Source: Bacteroidales bacterium
GTDB lineage: Bacteria; Bacteroidota; Bacteroidia; Bacteroidales; UBA932
Assembly (NCBI GenBank): GCA_017428325.1
Contig: JAFRRA010000003.1
Coordinates: 1-61,940 of the forward strand
DNA length: 61,940 bases
Direction: 5' to 3'
The position numbers were made by a program, and so were the translations under genes. This document shows, piece by piece, positions 43,460-51,972 of this stretch. The first letter of the stretch is position 1; each line of letters opens with the position of its first letter. The notes under the pieces are model-generated. The model searched no databases. It saw only the letters and a program-made list of their open reading frames with translations, and was not told the origin of the DNA.

Positions 43460-43650
43460 CCGGCGGGAGGCTCTTTGCGAAAATCAACACTAAAAAAATC
43501 CCGGGCTCTAAAGGTCAGACAATGACAGGCCTAGGTTACCTTTAGGGGGATTCCGCAAGCGGGACGTTGGACGCCAGCGTCTGAGACAGGGCCCAAATCT
43601 TATCATTTAAGATTTTTCGAGAACAGCCCTCTCGTCGGCTTTTTTAATAT
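43459..43650 (+). ncRNA. ssrS: Structured non-coding RNA, candidate 6S RNA
   Basis: About 190 bases with strong secondary structure and no open frame. A 12-bp terminal stem closes the molecule (43459-43470 with 43628-43639, two G-U pairs), followed by TTTTTT, so the outer stem doubles as a terminator. Inside: CTAAAGGT (43508-43515) with ACCTTTAG (43538-43545), CCGC/GCGG (43553-43562), GACG/CGTC (43570-43581), AAATCTT/AAGATTT (43595-43615). Position after zapA is the same as for ssrS in gamma-proteobacteria, and length fits 6S. The internal branching is not obviously the canonical 6S bubble, so the identity is probable rather than proven. I recall that the Bacteroidales-1 motif was linked to 6S, but could not check. 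Confidence 0.65.
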
Positions 43651-43660
43651 ACATACCATT

Positions 43661-45196
43661 ATGGAACATATACTGATACCAATTGCAGCTTTTATTGCAG
43701 GATGTGTCCTCGGGTTCCTTATAGCTCGGCCTATCGTGCTTAAGGGAAAGAAATCAAAAATCCTGCAGGAGGCTGAGAAAGAAGGCGAGGATATCAAGAA
43801 AGAGAAGATATTCCAGGCCAAAGAGAAATTCCTTCAGCTCAAGACCGAGCACGAGCAGTACATAAACAACAAGAACAACGCTCTTAGAGAAACCGAGAAC
43901 CGCATCAAGCAGAAAGAGCTTCAGATCAACCAGCAGGCTTCCGAGATTGCAAGGAAAGAGAAGGAAACGGATGCCATACGCAACAATCTCCGCCTTCAGG
44001 CAGACATAGTCGCCAAGAAAAGCGAGGAGTACGAGAAGCTCCGTCAGCAGGAGATCATCAAGATCGAGAATATCGCCGGAATGAGCGCAGAAGATGCCAA
44101 GAAGCATCTTATGGAGGCAATGAAGGCAGAAGCGAGGACTGATGCCCAGTCCTATATCAACGATGTTATGGACGAGGCCAGGCTGAGCGCGTCCAAGGAG
44201 GCCAAGAGGATAGTTATCAACACTATTCAGAGAACAGCCCCTGAGGTTGCCATCGAGAACGCCGTTACGGTATTCAATATTGACAATGACGAGATAAAGG
44301 GAAGGATTATCGGCCGTGAGGGACGCAACATCCGTGCCCTGGAAGCAGCTACAGGTGTTGAAATCGTTGTAGACGACACACCGGAGGCCATCCTTCTCTC
44401 TGCATTTGATCCTGTAAGGAGGGAGGTTGCAAGACTTGCCCTTCACCAGCTGGTTGCAGACGGAAGGATCCACCCTGCAAGAATCGAGGAGGTTGTGGAA
44501 AAGGTCAAGAAGCAGCTTGAGGACGAGATTCTGGAAACTGGTAAGCGTACCTGCATCGACCTCGGAGTCCACGGACTTAACATTGAGCTCGTAAAGCTTG
44601 TCGGAAGGATGAAATACCGTTCTTCATACGGACAGAACCTTCTCCAGCACTCCAGGGAAGTTGCCAATATCTGCGCTACAATGGCCTCTGAGCTTGGCCT
44701 GAACGCCAAGGTTGCCAAGAGGGCCGGTCTGCTCCACGATATCGGAAAGGTTTGCGAGGAGGATCCTGAACTTCCACACGCAATGCTCGGTATGAAGATG
44801 GCCGAGAAGTTCAAGGAGAAGCCGGATGTCTGCAATGCAATTGGCGCGCACCACGAGGAAATAGAGATGACAAGCCTTATCTCCCCTCTCGTTATGGTCG
44901 CCGATGCCATTTCAGGCGCAAGGCCTGGAGCCAGAAGAGAGGTGATCGAGAGCTATATCAAGCGTCTGAAGGATATGGAAGACATTGCCCTCAGTTATCC
45001 TGGCGTTACCAAGACCTACGCAATCCAGGCAGGAAGGGAACTCAGGGTTATCGTCGGCAGCGAGCAGGTTTCCGACAAGGATATCGAGACTCTCTCCGCA
45101 GAGATAGCCAAGAGAATCCAGAACGAGATGACCTATCCGGGACAGGTGAAGATCACTGTCATCCGCGAATCCCGTTCAGTAGCATTTGCCAAGTAA
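43661..45196 (+). CDS. rny: Ribonuclease Y
   Basis: A membrane-anchored endoribonuclease of 511 residues that initiates mRNA decay. N-terminal membrane helix ([20 protein letters not shown]), a long coiled coil (about residues 25-190), a KH domain ([15 protein letters not shown]) and an HD domain ([22 protein letters not shown]). The C-terminus carries the conserved [20 protein letters not shown]. It starts 11 bases after the U-run of the structured RNA, so some read-through could feed it. Confidence 0.97.
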   Translation: MEHILIPIAAFIAGCVLGFLIARPIVLKGKKSKILQEAEKEGEDIKKEKIFQAKEKFLQLKTEHEQYINNKNNALRETENRIKQKELQINQQASEIARKEKETDAIRNNLRLQADIVAKKSEEYEKLRQQEIIKIENIAGMSAEDAKKHLMEAMKAEARTDAQSYINDVMDEARLSASKEAKRIVINTIQRTAPEVAIENAVTVFNIDNDEIKGRIIGREGRNIRALEAATGVEIVVDDTPEAILLSAFDPVRREVARLALHQLVADGRIHPARIEEVVEKVKKQLEDEILETGKRTCIDLGVHGLNIELVKLVGRMKYRSSYGQNLLQHSREVANICATMASELGLNAKVAKRAGLLHDIGKVCEEDPELPHAMLGMKMAEKFKEKPDVCNAIGAHHEEIEMTSLISPLVMVADAISGARPGARREVIESYIKRLKDMEDIALSYPGVTKTYAIQAGRELRVIVGSEQVSDKDIETLSAEIAKRIQNEMTYPGQVKITVIRESRSVAFAK

Positions 45197-45204
45197 ATAA
45201 TCAG

Positions 45205-45329
45205 AAAAGTAGAGCAACAACCTAATCATTCGCCCTCGCTTCGCTCGTCCCGTCTTGCCAAGGCAAGACACCCGTTCATGATGGCCACGGGCGGCCACAG
45301 GCTCTGTGATTAGCTGTTGCTCTACTTTT
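45205..45329. repeat. Long palindromic element between rny and the symporter gene
   Basis: Arms AAAAGTAGAGCAACA-CTAATCA at 45205-45228 and 45307-45329 are inverted copies (15 bp perfect, then one bulge and 7 more). The 78 bases between contain a perfect GTCTTGCC/GGCAAGAC hairpin (45252-45269) and GC-rich repeats (CTCGCTTCGCTCG; CGGGCGGCC). The outer T-run lies on the plus side and the A-run on the minus side. It may act as a bidirectional terminator for the convergent rny and symporter genes, but its size and nested palindromes look more like a dispersed repeat (REP- or MITE-like) than a plain terminator. Confidence 0.7.
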
Positions 45330-46525
45330 TATTTTGTCTTATTACGCTTATTCAGGTTGGAATAGATTCTGTCAACGATCAGGGAGATGGCTCCGTCTCC
45401 GGTTACGTTGCAGGCCGTTCCAAAGCTGTCCATAGTGATATAAAGGGCTATCATAAGTGCCTGAAGCGTAGCGTCGAATCCAAGTATGGACTCAAGCACA
45501 GCCAAGGCAGCCATGATCGCTCCTCCCGGAACGCCCGGAGCGGCAACCATCGTGATTCCCAGCATGAAGATAAAACCTGTGTAAAGCCCAATCCCTGTAG
45601 GAAGGCCCATCATATACATTATTGCAAATGCGCAGGCCACGATCTTCAGTGTACTGCCCGCCAGGTGTATGGTTGCGCAAAGCGGAACCGTGAAGGAAGA
45701 CACTCCGTTGTCCACACCGTTCTTTCTGGTCTGGGCCAGGGTTACAGGAATGGTGGCGGCGGAAGACTGTGTTCCCAGAGCCGTCATATAGGCCGGAAGC
45801 ATATTCCAGAGGCACCTGAACGGATTCTTCCGTGAAATGGCCCCAGCCACAAGGAACTGGAATATAAGCCATACAATATGCATCGCGAATATTACCAGAA
45901 TCACCTTCAGGAAGAGCTTCAGGACTGAGGCTACCTGACCTTCCATACTCAGGATCAGGAAGATACCGAAAATGAAGAATGGCAGCAGCGGAATAATCAC
46001 GTTCTTGATAATCAGGTTGATTATGTCCCTGAATTCTCCCAGTACCTTAATGATAGTCTCCGATTTGGAATAAGCGGCACCAAGACCCAGCACAAATGCC
46101 AGGATCAGAGAAGTCATTACTCCAAAGACAGGAGGCATATCTATCGAGAAAAACGGCTTGATGCCGCCAGAATCGTTAAGGGCGGCAAGAGCAAATCCAG
46201 GATCCTTCACAAGAATGGATGGATAGGCTGCCTCGCATGTAAAATAGGAGAAATATCCTGCCATTATCGTGGATACATATGCCAGGATAACAGTCAAAAG
46301 CAAAAGCCTGCCTGCACCTTTCCCCATCTCGGCGATGCCCGGAGCCACGAGTCCCAGAATAAGCAGAGGAATGATGAATCCCAGGAAGTTGCTGAAAAGA
46401 GAATTAAATGTTGCTACGGCCTTGGCGGCCCACTCGGGGAAAAACAGGGAGCAGAGGATACCAAGCCCTATCGCGATTATAACCTTTGGCAAAAGGCCGA
46501 GTCTGAACTTCTTCTTTTCTTCCAT
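45329..46525 (-). CDS. Dicarboxylate/amino acid:cation symporter (DAACS family)
   Basis: A 398-residue carrier with about eight membrane helices. The reentrant loop carries the serine-rich motif ALGTQSSAATIPVTL, and helix 7/8 the MDSFGTACNVTGD segment (NMDGT-like), typical of the glutamate/aspartate/C4-dicarboxylate family. The substrate is not certain; serine/threonine carriers of the SstT type are related. Its stop codon lies at the edge of the palindromic element. It begins 9 bases after the cydB stop, so it is likely in the cyd unit. Confidence 0.88.
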   Translation of the reverse strand: MEEKKKFRLGLLPKVIIAIGLGILCSLFFPEWAAKAVATFNSLFSNFLGFIIPLLILGLVAPGIAEMGKGAGRLLLLTVILAYVSTIMAGYFSYFTCEAAYPSILVKDPGFALAALNDSGGIKPFFSIDMPPVFGVMTSLILAFVLGLGAAYSKSETIIKVLGEFRDIINLIIKNVIIPLLPFFIFGIFLILSMEGQVASVLKLFLKVILVIFAMHIVWLIFQFLVAGAISRKNPFRCLWNMLPAYMTALGTQSSAATIPVTLAQTRKNGVDNGVSSFTVPLCATIHLAGSTLKIVACAFAIMYMMGLPTGIGLYTGFIFMLGITMVAAPGVPGGAIMAALAVLESILGFDATLQALMIALYITMDSFGTACNVTGDGAISLIVDRIYSNLNKRNKTK

Positions 46526-46534
46526 AAAGGCAAT

Positions 46535-47674
46535 TTACTTTGCAGTCATCTTCTTCCACACATAGCCGATATACAGGATTACAAACGGCACGGCTAGTGA
46601 AACCCAGGCCATTGTCTTGAGAGTATACAGGCTGGAAGAACTGTTATACAGGGTGAGTGAACTCTGTATGTCGTTCAGGGAATGGAAGTAAGCCAGATCT
46701 CCCCAACCGATGCAGAGCAGCAGTCCGGCTACTGCCAGGAAGACTCCGAGTCCTGTTACATAGAATGCGCTCTTGCCCTTGAATATCGCACGGAAAAGAC
46801 CGGCAAGGACAAGCACTACACCGATCAGGAAGACGGCTGTAATCCAAGGGAATTTCAACAGATTATGAAGGTATGCGTACGGCTCTCCCATTAGCGGGCC
46901 GTCTACTCCGTTGAAAAGAGGAGAAGAAACATCCACCCTGTAGCCTGTCTGCAATAACATGCAGACGACGAAAGCGACAAAGAACAAAACAAAGCCTACT
47001 CCGGTTACTTTCAGCTTGCTCTGGCAGCGTGAAGCGATGTCTGAAGCAGTGTCCCCTTCCATCTTTGAGGTCTGGTTATATACATACAGGAGTCCAAGTG
47101 TTCTGGCAGCCAGAAAGACAACAAGACCGAGCAGGAGGTTGAAAGGCTTGAATATCAACTCAAGGCCTCTGTAGTTATTGGACCAGTAAGAAACTATGTT
47201 GGAAGACGGGACAGTCAGGTTCATCTTGTCCATTGCGTAGTTTCCTCCGGAAATGAAAGTTGCAACCGCAACGCCAATGAGGATAGTTCCAACGATTCCG
47301 TTAAGCATCAGGAAAAGTTCGTAGGTCTTCTTGCCCAGCAGATTCTTTTCCTTGCTGCGGAATTCGTATGAGAACGATTGGATTACGAAGCTAAGCAAGA
47401 TTATTATCCAGAGCCAGTATGCTCCTCCGAAACTGGTGGAATAGAACAGCGGGAATGAAGCGAAGGCCGCTCCGCCAAAGGTAACCAGTGTGGTGAAAGT
47501 GAGTTCCCATTTGTGCCCGAGAATGCCCAGAAGGAGCTTTTTCTCGTCATCTCTTTTGGCCACTCCCCATAGCAGGGACTGTCCGCCCTGAACGAACATC
47601 AGGAACACCAGGGCCGCTCCAAGAATGGAAACGATTGCCCACCAGTAAAGCTGAAGAAAATGATATGTTGTCAT
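46535..47674 (-). CDS. cydB: Cytochrome bd oxidase subunit II
   Basis: The CydB subunit, 379 residues with about nine membrane segments. N-terminal YHFLQLYWWAIVSILGA and LLWGVAKRDDEKKLLL, then GGAAFASFPLFYSTSF; the C-terminal half shows FPWITAVFLIGVVLVLAGLF. It pairs with CydA. The gap to cydA (28 bases) and 9 bases to the symporter suggest one unit. In anaerobes the bd oxidase scavenges traces of oxygen and allows nanaerobic respiration. Confidence 0.95.
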   Translation of the reverse strand: MTTYHFLQLYWWAIVSILGAALVFLMFVQGGQSLLWGVAKRDDEKKLLLGILGHKWELTFTTLVTFGGAAFASFPLFYSTSFGGAYWLWIIILLSFVIQSFSYEFRSKEKNLLGKKTYELFLMLNGIVGTILIGVAVATFISGGNYAMDKMNLTVPSSNIVSYWSNNYRGLELIFKPFNLLLGLVVFLAARTLGLLYVYNQTSKMEGDTASDIASRCQSKLKVTGVGFVLFFVAFVVCMLLQTGYRVDVSSPLFNGVDGPLMGEPYAYLHNLLKFPWITAVFLIGVVLVLAGLFRAIFKGKSAFYVTGLGVFLAVAGLLLCIGWGDLAYFHSLNDIQSSLTLYNSSSSLYTLKTMAWVSLAVPFVILYIGYVWKKMTAK

Positions 47675-47701
47675 AATGATATCCGTTTTAATCGTTTACA
47701 A

Positions 47702-49276
47702 TCAGTTCCATTTAATTCCGTCAGGACCTTTCTTTATCTGGTTGAAGGCAATCTTCAACTCAGCGATCAGGAGTGTGGTGAACAGCACCGCGAAGATTAT
47801 GAAGGTCGTCCACACGTTAGAGGATGAGACTCCGGAAACGGAAGCCCCTATCGGCAGCAGATCCTGGATTGTCCAAGGCTGTCTTCCGACTTCAGCCACA
47901 ACCCAACCGGCCTCGGCGCAGATATAGACCAGCGGAACAGACAGTATCGCGAAGAAAATGAACCATTTCTTCTTTTCCAGAATTTTCTTTTTCATTAGCC
48001 ACCAGCAAACTATCAGGAAGAGAATGAAATAACCTCCCAGCATCACCATAATCCTGAACGAGTAGAACGTAACAGGCACGTTAGGGATACTATCCTCTGG
48101 ATTCTTCAGGTATCCATAGCCGAAATATTCGAAGTTCTCGTCCAGATAGACTTTAGCCTGAGATAATATCTGGTTCCTCTTCGCGGTATCCGGATCGTCC
48201 TTGTACTGGGCATAAAGAGACAGCGCACGACGGGCCATATTTCCCCTGTCCACCTTCTCCTGGAATGACAGTGCCGTCTTCTCTTCGCCGTTGGCGTCCT
48301 TGTATTTATAACCTCCCTCGATTATATCCGATATTCCCGGTACAAAGCTGTTGAAGTCTCCGTTTGCAATGAACGACAGGACTTTAGGGAAGGAGATATT
48401 GAAAAGGTATGGATTCTCGTCATTATCATAGGTCTTCTTAGGGTTCAGCACTGCGAATCCCACGAACGGGGTTCCGTTTTCTCCGCGATAAAGGCCCTCC
48501 ATTGCAGCGAGTTTCATTGGCTGGGTCCTGGTTACAGTCACCGCTGATGTGTGTCCTGTAACCATCAGCATAAAGATTGCGAACAGTCCGAAGACAGTGG
48601 CATACTTGATGCTTCGCAGAGAAAACTCCCTGTTCCTCTGTTTCTTAAGATACCAGCAGGATATTGCAATCACTACGATTGCAGCAACAAGGAATCCGCT
48701 CATTACGCTGTGGGAGAATTTGCTTAGCGTAGTCGGAGAGAACACAATAGACCAGAAGTCAACCATTTCGTTTCTGGCTGTCAGAGGGTTGAATTCCACT
48801 CCAACCGGATTCTGCATCCAGCCGTTAGCCGTCAGGATCCAGTATGCTGAAAGGTTTGCCCCTATCGCCGTGAGCCAGGTGCTAAGCAGATGGAATCCCT
48901 TGCTTACCTTGTCCCAGCCGAAGTACATTACGGCAAAGAAGGTGCTTTCAAGGAAGAACGCGAAGATTCCCTCGATGGCCAGCGGGGCACCGAAAATGTC
49001 TCCCACAAACCAGGAATAGTTGCTCCAGTTTGTTCCGAACTCGAACTCCAGAATTATTCCCGTGGCTACACCGCAGGCAAAGTTTATTGCAAAGATCCTG
49101 CTCCAGAACCGGGTAAGTTTCTTCCAGGATTCATCGCCACAGCGGTAATACTTAGTCTCGAAGATTGCTATAAGTATGCCCAGGCCCAGTGTCAGTGGCA
49201 CAAACAGCCAGTGGTACATGGCAGTGAGTGCAAACTGCAGCCTGGAGGCATCTGCAAGTGATGAAGTCAATAACAT
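47702..49276 (-). CDS. cydA: Cytochrome bd oxidase subunit I
   Basis: CydA, 524 residues, carries hemes b558, b595 and d and oxidises quinol to reduce oxygen to water. Seen: FALTAMYHWLFVPLTLG (proximal His), FGTNWSNYSWFVGDIFG (the conserved GTNW), FSHSVMSGFLVA (His ligand), QPMKLAAMEGLY, a Q-loop between two membrane segments, SFRIMVMLG (Met ligand of b558) and AGWVVAEVGRQPW. The Q-loop is moderate in length. It follows the small DUF4492 gene with one base between. Confidence 0.96.
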   Translation of the reverse strand: MLLTSSLADASRLQFALTAMYHWLFVPLTLGLGILIAIFETKYYRCGDESWKKLTRFWSRIFAINFACGVATGIILEFEFGTNWSNYSWFVGDIFGAPLAIEGIFAFFLESTFFAVMYFGWDKVSKGFHLLSTWLTAIGANLSAYWILTANGWMQNPVGVEFNPLTARNEMVDFWSIVFSPTTLSKFSHSVMSGFLVAAIVVIAISCWYLKKQRNREFSLRSIKYATVFGLFAIFMLMVTGHTSAVTVTRTQPMKLAAMEGLYRGENGTPFVGFAVLNPKKTYDNDENPYLFNISFPKVLSFIANGDFNSFVPGISDIIEGGYKYKDANGEEKTALSFQEKVDRGNMARRALSLYAQYKDDPDTAKRNQILSQAKVYLDENFEYFGYGYLKNPEDSIPNVPVTFYSFRIMVMLGGYFILFLIVCWWLMKKKILEKKKWFIFFAILSVPLVYICAEAGWVVAEVGRQPWTIQDLLPIGASVSGVSSSNVWTTFIIFAVLFTTLLIAELKIAFNQIKKGPDGIKWN

Positions 49277-49277
49277 A

Positions 49278-49487
49278 TCAAGGTTGTTTAGTCAGGTTTT
49301 CAATAACGTGCTCCGCCTTTTCGGCATCCGTGTCATATCTGGAAAGTTCCGGGCGGAAGAAGAACACCCTCAGAATAAGGAATATTATCGCGAGTTTAAT
49401 GAGAATTATCAGCCAAAGGGTCTTTCCGACTTCCATGTTCCTGAAGCCGTCGCGATAAAAAACATATACCCTTTTAAATATGTTCAC
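49278..49487 (-). CDS. DUF4492 small membrane protein of the cyd locus
   Basis: A 69-residue protein: basic N-terminus NIFKRVYVFYRDGFRNM, one membrane helix (LWLIILIKLAIIFLILRVFFF) and a charged tail. It fits the DUF4492 family, which is usually placed directly before cydA in Bacteroidetes; a role in bd oxidase assembly is possible but unproven. The start is GTG 49487; the next ATG is at codon 18 and would delete the conserved N-terminus. The -7 box TATATTTG ends only 4 bases upstream, so the mRNA may be leaderless. Confidence 0.85.
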   Translation of the reverse strand: MNIFKRVYVFYRDGFRNMEVGKTLWLIILIKLAIIFLILRVFFFRPELSRYDTDAEKAEHVIENLTKQP

Positions 49488-49491
49488 ATTC

Positions 49492-49499
49492 CAAATATA
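49492..49499 (-). promoter_or_regulatory. -7 promoter element of the DUF4492-cydAB unit
   Basis: TATATTTG on the minus strand with 4 bases (GAAT) to GTG 49487, the same spacing as at kdsA. Confidence 0.5.
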
Positions 49500-49501
49500 A
49501 C

Positions 49502-49531
49502 AAAAAACCGGACAGGAGACAACCCGTCCGG
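49502..49531 (-). terminator. Intrinsic terminator of the PepSY-like lipoprotein gene
   Basis: GTCCGG (49526-49531) and CCGGAC (49508-49513) form a 6-bp GC-rich stem, followed on the minus strand by TTTTTT (49502-49507). It sits between the lipoprotein gene and the cyd promoter. Confidence 0.75.
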
Positions 49532-49558
49532 CTTTAAAATCAGATACCGCAAGATTAA

Positions 49559-49993
49559 CTAGTCGTCTATGTCAAAAAGATTGCCGCTCTTGTCAAACTT
49601 AAGTTCCAGGTCATTGGAAAGCTCAATCTTGTGCCCGTAACGTTCCTTGTCAATCTTGACTATTACAGAACCGGCATAATTTGTCTGCACATAGTTTGCA
49701 ATCATAGCCGGAACCAATACTTCAGGCACTGCTGACATCTGGCAGTCTACCTTGTCCCAGTCGCCCCTCTTGGTAAAGTCAATCTGAGTTCCATCGTTGA
49801 GCCTTACTTCATACTTGTAGCTCAATCCCTCATAGTCCTTCTTTGCATAAGAAATTGGACTGTCCGGGAAATTGGCCTTGATGAATGTCTGTGCCTCAAC
49901 AGGCAGCTCGGTATTAGGAATTATCTTGTCGCCGCATCCTGAAGCAATGAACAGGCATATTGCAAATGCCCAGATAAGATTTAACCGTTTCAT
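49559..49993 (-). CDS. PepSY-like (DUF2874) lipoprotein
   Basis: A 144-residue lipoprotein with signal ending FIASGC (Cys 20). The mature part has two related half-repeats: LPVEAQTFIKANFPDSPISY with YKYEVRLNDGTQIDFTKRGDWDKVD, and VLVPAMIANYVQTNYAGSVIV with HKIELSNDLELKFDKSGNLFDID. This helix-then-strands pattern, with W at the end of the first unit, is the PepSY-like/DUF2874 fold common in Bacteroidetes lipoproteins. The function is unknown. It is monocistronic, divergent from the ferredoxin gene. Confidence 0.85.
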   Translation of the reverse strand: MKRLNLIWAFAICLFIASGCGDKIIPNTELPVEAQTFIKANFPDSPISYAKKDYEGLSYKYEVRLNDGTQIDFTKRGDWDKVDCQMSAVPEVLVPAMIANYVQTNYAGSVIVKIDKERYGHKIELSNDLELKFDKSGNLFDIDD

Positions 49994-50018
49994 TATAAAT
50001 TCTATTATTAGAGTTATG

Positions 50019-50026
50019 CAAATATA
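50019..50026 (-). promoter_or_regulatory. -7 promoter element of the PepSY-like gene
   Basis: TATATTTG followed by C on the minus strand, 25 bases before ATG 49993; divergent pair with 50051-50058. Confidence 0.6.
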
Positions 50027-50050
50027 GTTTATTTGGAATAAACTTTGCTT

Positions 50051-50058
50051 TATATTTG
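50051..50058 (+). promoter_or_regulatory. -7 promoter element of the Tat ferredoxin gene
   Basis: TATATTTG followed by C, 22 bases before ATG 50081. Confidence 0.6.
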
Positions 50059-50080
50059 CATATAGTAAAATGACTTTAAA

Positions 50081-50506
50081 ATGAAAGACAACAATTTCGA
50101 TAGAGGAAGAAGAGACGCATTGAAGGCTGCCGGCCTGTTTGTGGCTGCAGTCGTGGGATCAAGCGTAATCAATAAGATGGGTGCAGTTTCAAGGCTCGGC
50201 GATATCGCTGAGAGTGGACAGCAACAGCAAAGAATAATCCGCAAGGCAGTTTATGTTCCTAAAAACTGCAAGATTCACAAGCAGATAGCCGCAAAAGTTA
50301 AGAATCCAGAGCAGTGCAATCTCTGCGTGGATGTCTGCCCTAAGAAATGCATTTCAGCAGTAGAAGTCAAAGGCGGAAAAGGCCTCAAGGAGCCAAAACT
50401 CGAGGAGGCAACCTGCATAGGCTGCGGAAGGTGCTGGAGAGTCTGCCCTGAAGAGCCAAAGGCCTGGGAAATCTGGGACCGCACCAACAACCAGAAACTC
50501 AGATAG
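50081..50506 (+). CDS. Tat-exported ferredoxin-like iron-sulfur protein
   Basis: A 141-residue protein with a twin-arginine signal (GRRDALKAAGLFVAAVVGS), so it should be exported folded by TatAC, whose genes are at 18.7-19.7 kb. The mature part has two Cys clusters: CNLCVDVCPKKC and CIGCGRCWRVCP. The second is a standard [4Fe-4S] CxxCxxCxxxCP motif; the first has spacing CxxCxxxCxxxC. It is small, with no other domain. It may serve as an electron carrier in a periplasmic complex; the partner is not in the window. It converges on a lipoprotein gene 20 bases away. Confidence 0.85.
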   Translation: MKDNNFDRGRRDALKAAGLFVAAVVGSSVINKMGAVSRLGDIAESGQQQQRIIRKAVYVPKNCKIHKQIAAKVKNPEQCNLCVDVCPKKCISAVEVKGGKGLKEPKLEEATCIGCGRCWRVCPEEPKAWEIWDRTNNQKLR

Positions 50507-50526
50507 ATATAGATAGGGTTTCGCTG

Positions 50527-51081
50527 CTATTCGTCGTAACCGACGTAATGCTCGTCGATTTTTTCCAGATTGTCAATCTTGAAAGTGTCTCCGTCCTGGA
50601 CGAGAGTCAGCTTTATGGTATAATGATACTCTTTGTTTTCGCCTTGATCGTGGATGCATGACACTAAATAAGCATCACCCTCAGGTTTAATGGTGCGTGT
50701 CTTTAATCCACCGGTATCTCCACCGCCCTCATAGCAGAACAGCCAGGAAGCCATGCATTCGCCATCGCAGTCATAATCGTATGAGTCCATAAGCCACTGC
50801 TTCATACCAGGAGTTATGTGGCTCTTTATATACTCTTCATTGAATCCACCTTCATCATAATCCTGATCATAGACTTTGTAGAATTCCTCAAGGAAAGCCA
50901 CGCCGGCAGCAGCCTTTGCCGAATCGATGATAACAGTTTCAGGGGCTTCATTTGCCTGTGCGTTCTCGGTTGTCTGGTCAGAACCCTTTGGTTCTTCTGT
51001 TGTGCTGGTTTTGTTTGACTTGCAGGCAAAGCAGACAAATGCGCTCAATGCCAATACTGAAATGAGTTTAACGGTTTTCAT
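50527..51081 (-). CDS. DUF3828-like lipoprotein
   Basis: A 184-residue lipoprotein with signal ending AFVCFAC (Cys 20) and a Thr/Ser/Glu-rich linker. The mature region looks like DUF3828: EEFYKVYDQDYDEGGFNEEYIKSHITPGM with a later YHYTIKLTLVQDGDTFKIDNLEKI. It contains a Cys pair and acidic stretch (YDYDCDGECMASW), possibly a disulfide or metal site. The gene at 56256 codes for a protein of similar plan. The start lies 8 bases after the folD stop, so it may be in the folD-ffh-lysA transcript. Confidence 0.78.
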   Translation of the reverse strand: MKTVKLISVLALSAFVCFACKSNKTSTTEEPKGSDQTTENAQANEAPETVIIDSAKAAAGVAFLEEFYKVYDQDYDEGGFNEEYIKSHITPGMKQWLMDSYDYDCDGECMASWLFCYEGGGDTGGLKTRTIKPEGDAYLVSCIHDQGENKEYHYTIKLTLVQDGDTFKIDNLEKIDEHYVGYDE

Positions 51082-51089
51082 GATTATGT

Positions 51090-51971
51090 TTATTTACGGT
51101 TTTTGTATGCTTTAAGTGTATTCTGCAGAAGAGAGGCTATTGTCATAGGGCCCACTCCACCCGGAACAGGAGTAATGTAGCTGCACTTTGGCGCAACTTT
51201 TTCAAAGTCAACGTCTCCCACCAGGCGGTAACCGCTCTTTCTGGTTGGATCTTCGATTGAATTGATTCCCACATCGATGATTACAGCGCCTTCCTTCACC
51301 ATATCTTCTTTCACGAAGAAAGGTATTCCGATTGCGGCAACTATAATGTCAGCCTCCCTTGTGTATTTTGCGATGTCTTTTGTGCGGCTGTGGCACATTG
51401 TAACGGTGCAGTCTCCCGGATAGCCCTTCCTGGAGAGAAGATTGGCCATTGGCCTACCCACGATGTTGCTTCTTCCGAGTACCACGCAGCTTTTGCCTTT
51501 GGTTTCTATCTTGTTCCTCTCCAGAAGAGTCATTATTCCCATTGGTGTTGCCGGGAGGAATGTATCCTGGCCCAGCATCATTTTACCGGCGGAAACAGGA
51601 TGGAATCCGTCTACGTCTTTCTCGGGAACTATAGTGGATATTACCTTGTTCTCGTCGATATGCTTAGGGAGAGGAAGCTGGACGATCAGGCCGTCTACAC
51701 CGCTGTCCACATTGATATTGCGTATAATCTGGAGAAGCTCCTCCTCTCTGGTTTCTTCAGGAAGGCGCTTTACTTCAGAGGTTAAGCCGGCATCAGCGCA
51801 GGCCTTTTCCTTGTTGGCTACATAGGTCATGCTGGCGGGATTGTTCCCTACCAGGATTGCAGTAAGAGAAGGTCTTCTGCCTCCGTTCTTCAGGATTTCT
51901 TCAACTTCCTGACGTATTTCGGCTCTGATTGCGGCACTCTCCGCCTTGCCGTCCAGTAACTTGTATTCCAT
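51090..51971 (-). CDS. folD: Bifunctional methylene-THF dehydrogenase/cyclohydrolase FolD
   Basis: 293 residues. FolD interconverts 5,10-methylene-THF and 10-formyl-THF. Signatures: VGNNPASMTYVANKEKACADAG (tetrahydrofolate site with catalytic Lys and Tyr), VQLPLPKHI, PEKDVDGFHP and VVLGRSNIVGRPMANLL (NADP-binding), then TPVPGGVGPMTIASLLQNT. The Cys often seen in PCTPxG is Ala (PATPMG). Its start lies one base after the ffh stop. Confidence 0.96.
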   Translation of the reverse strand: MEYKLLDGKAESAAIRAEIRQEVEEILKNGGRRPSLTAILVGNNPASMTYVANKEKACADAGLTSEVKRLPEETREEELLQIIRNINVDSGVDGLIVQLPLPKHIDENKVISTIVPEKDVDGFHPVSAGKMMLGQDTFLPATPMGIMTLLERNKIETKGKSCVVLGRSNIVGRPMANLLSRKGYPGDCTVTMCHSRTKDIAKYTREADIIVAAIGIPFFVKEDMVKEGAVIIDVGINSIEDPTRKSGYRLVGDVDFEKVAPKCSYITPVPGGVGPMTIASLLQNTLKAYKNRK

Positions 51972-51972
51972 A

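Noticed and set aside
43459-43650. tmRNA, RNase P RNA or SRP RNA at this locus
   Set aside because: The length is wrong for tmRNA and RNase P RNA, and the SRP GGAAGCA-type tetraloop motif is not present.
45205-45329. tRNA-like or attachment site origin for the palindrome
   Set aside because: No cloverleaf and no integrase nearby; the symmetric arms explain the structure better.
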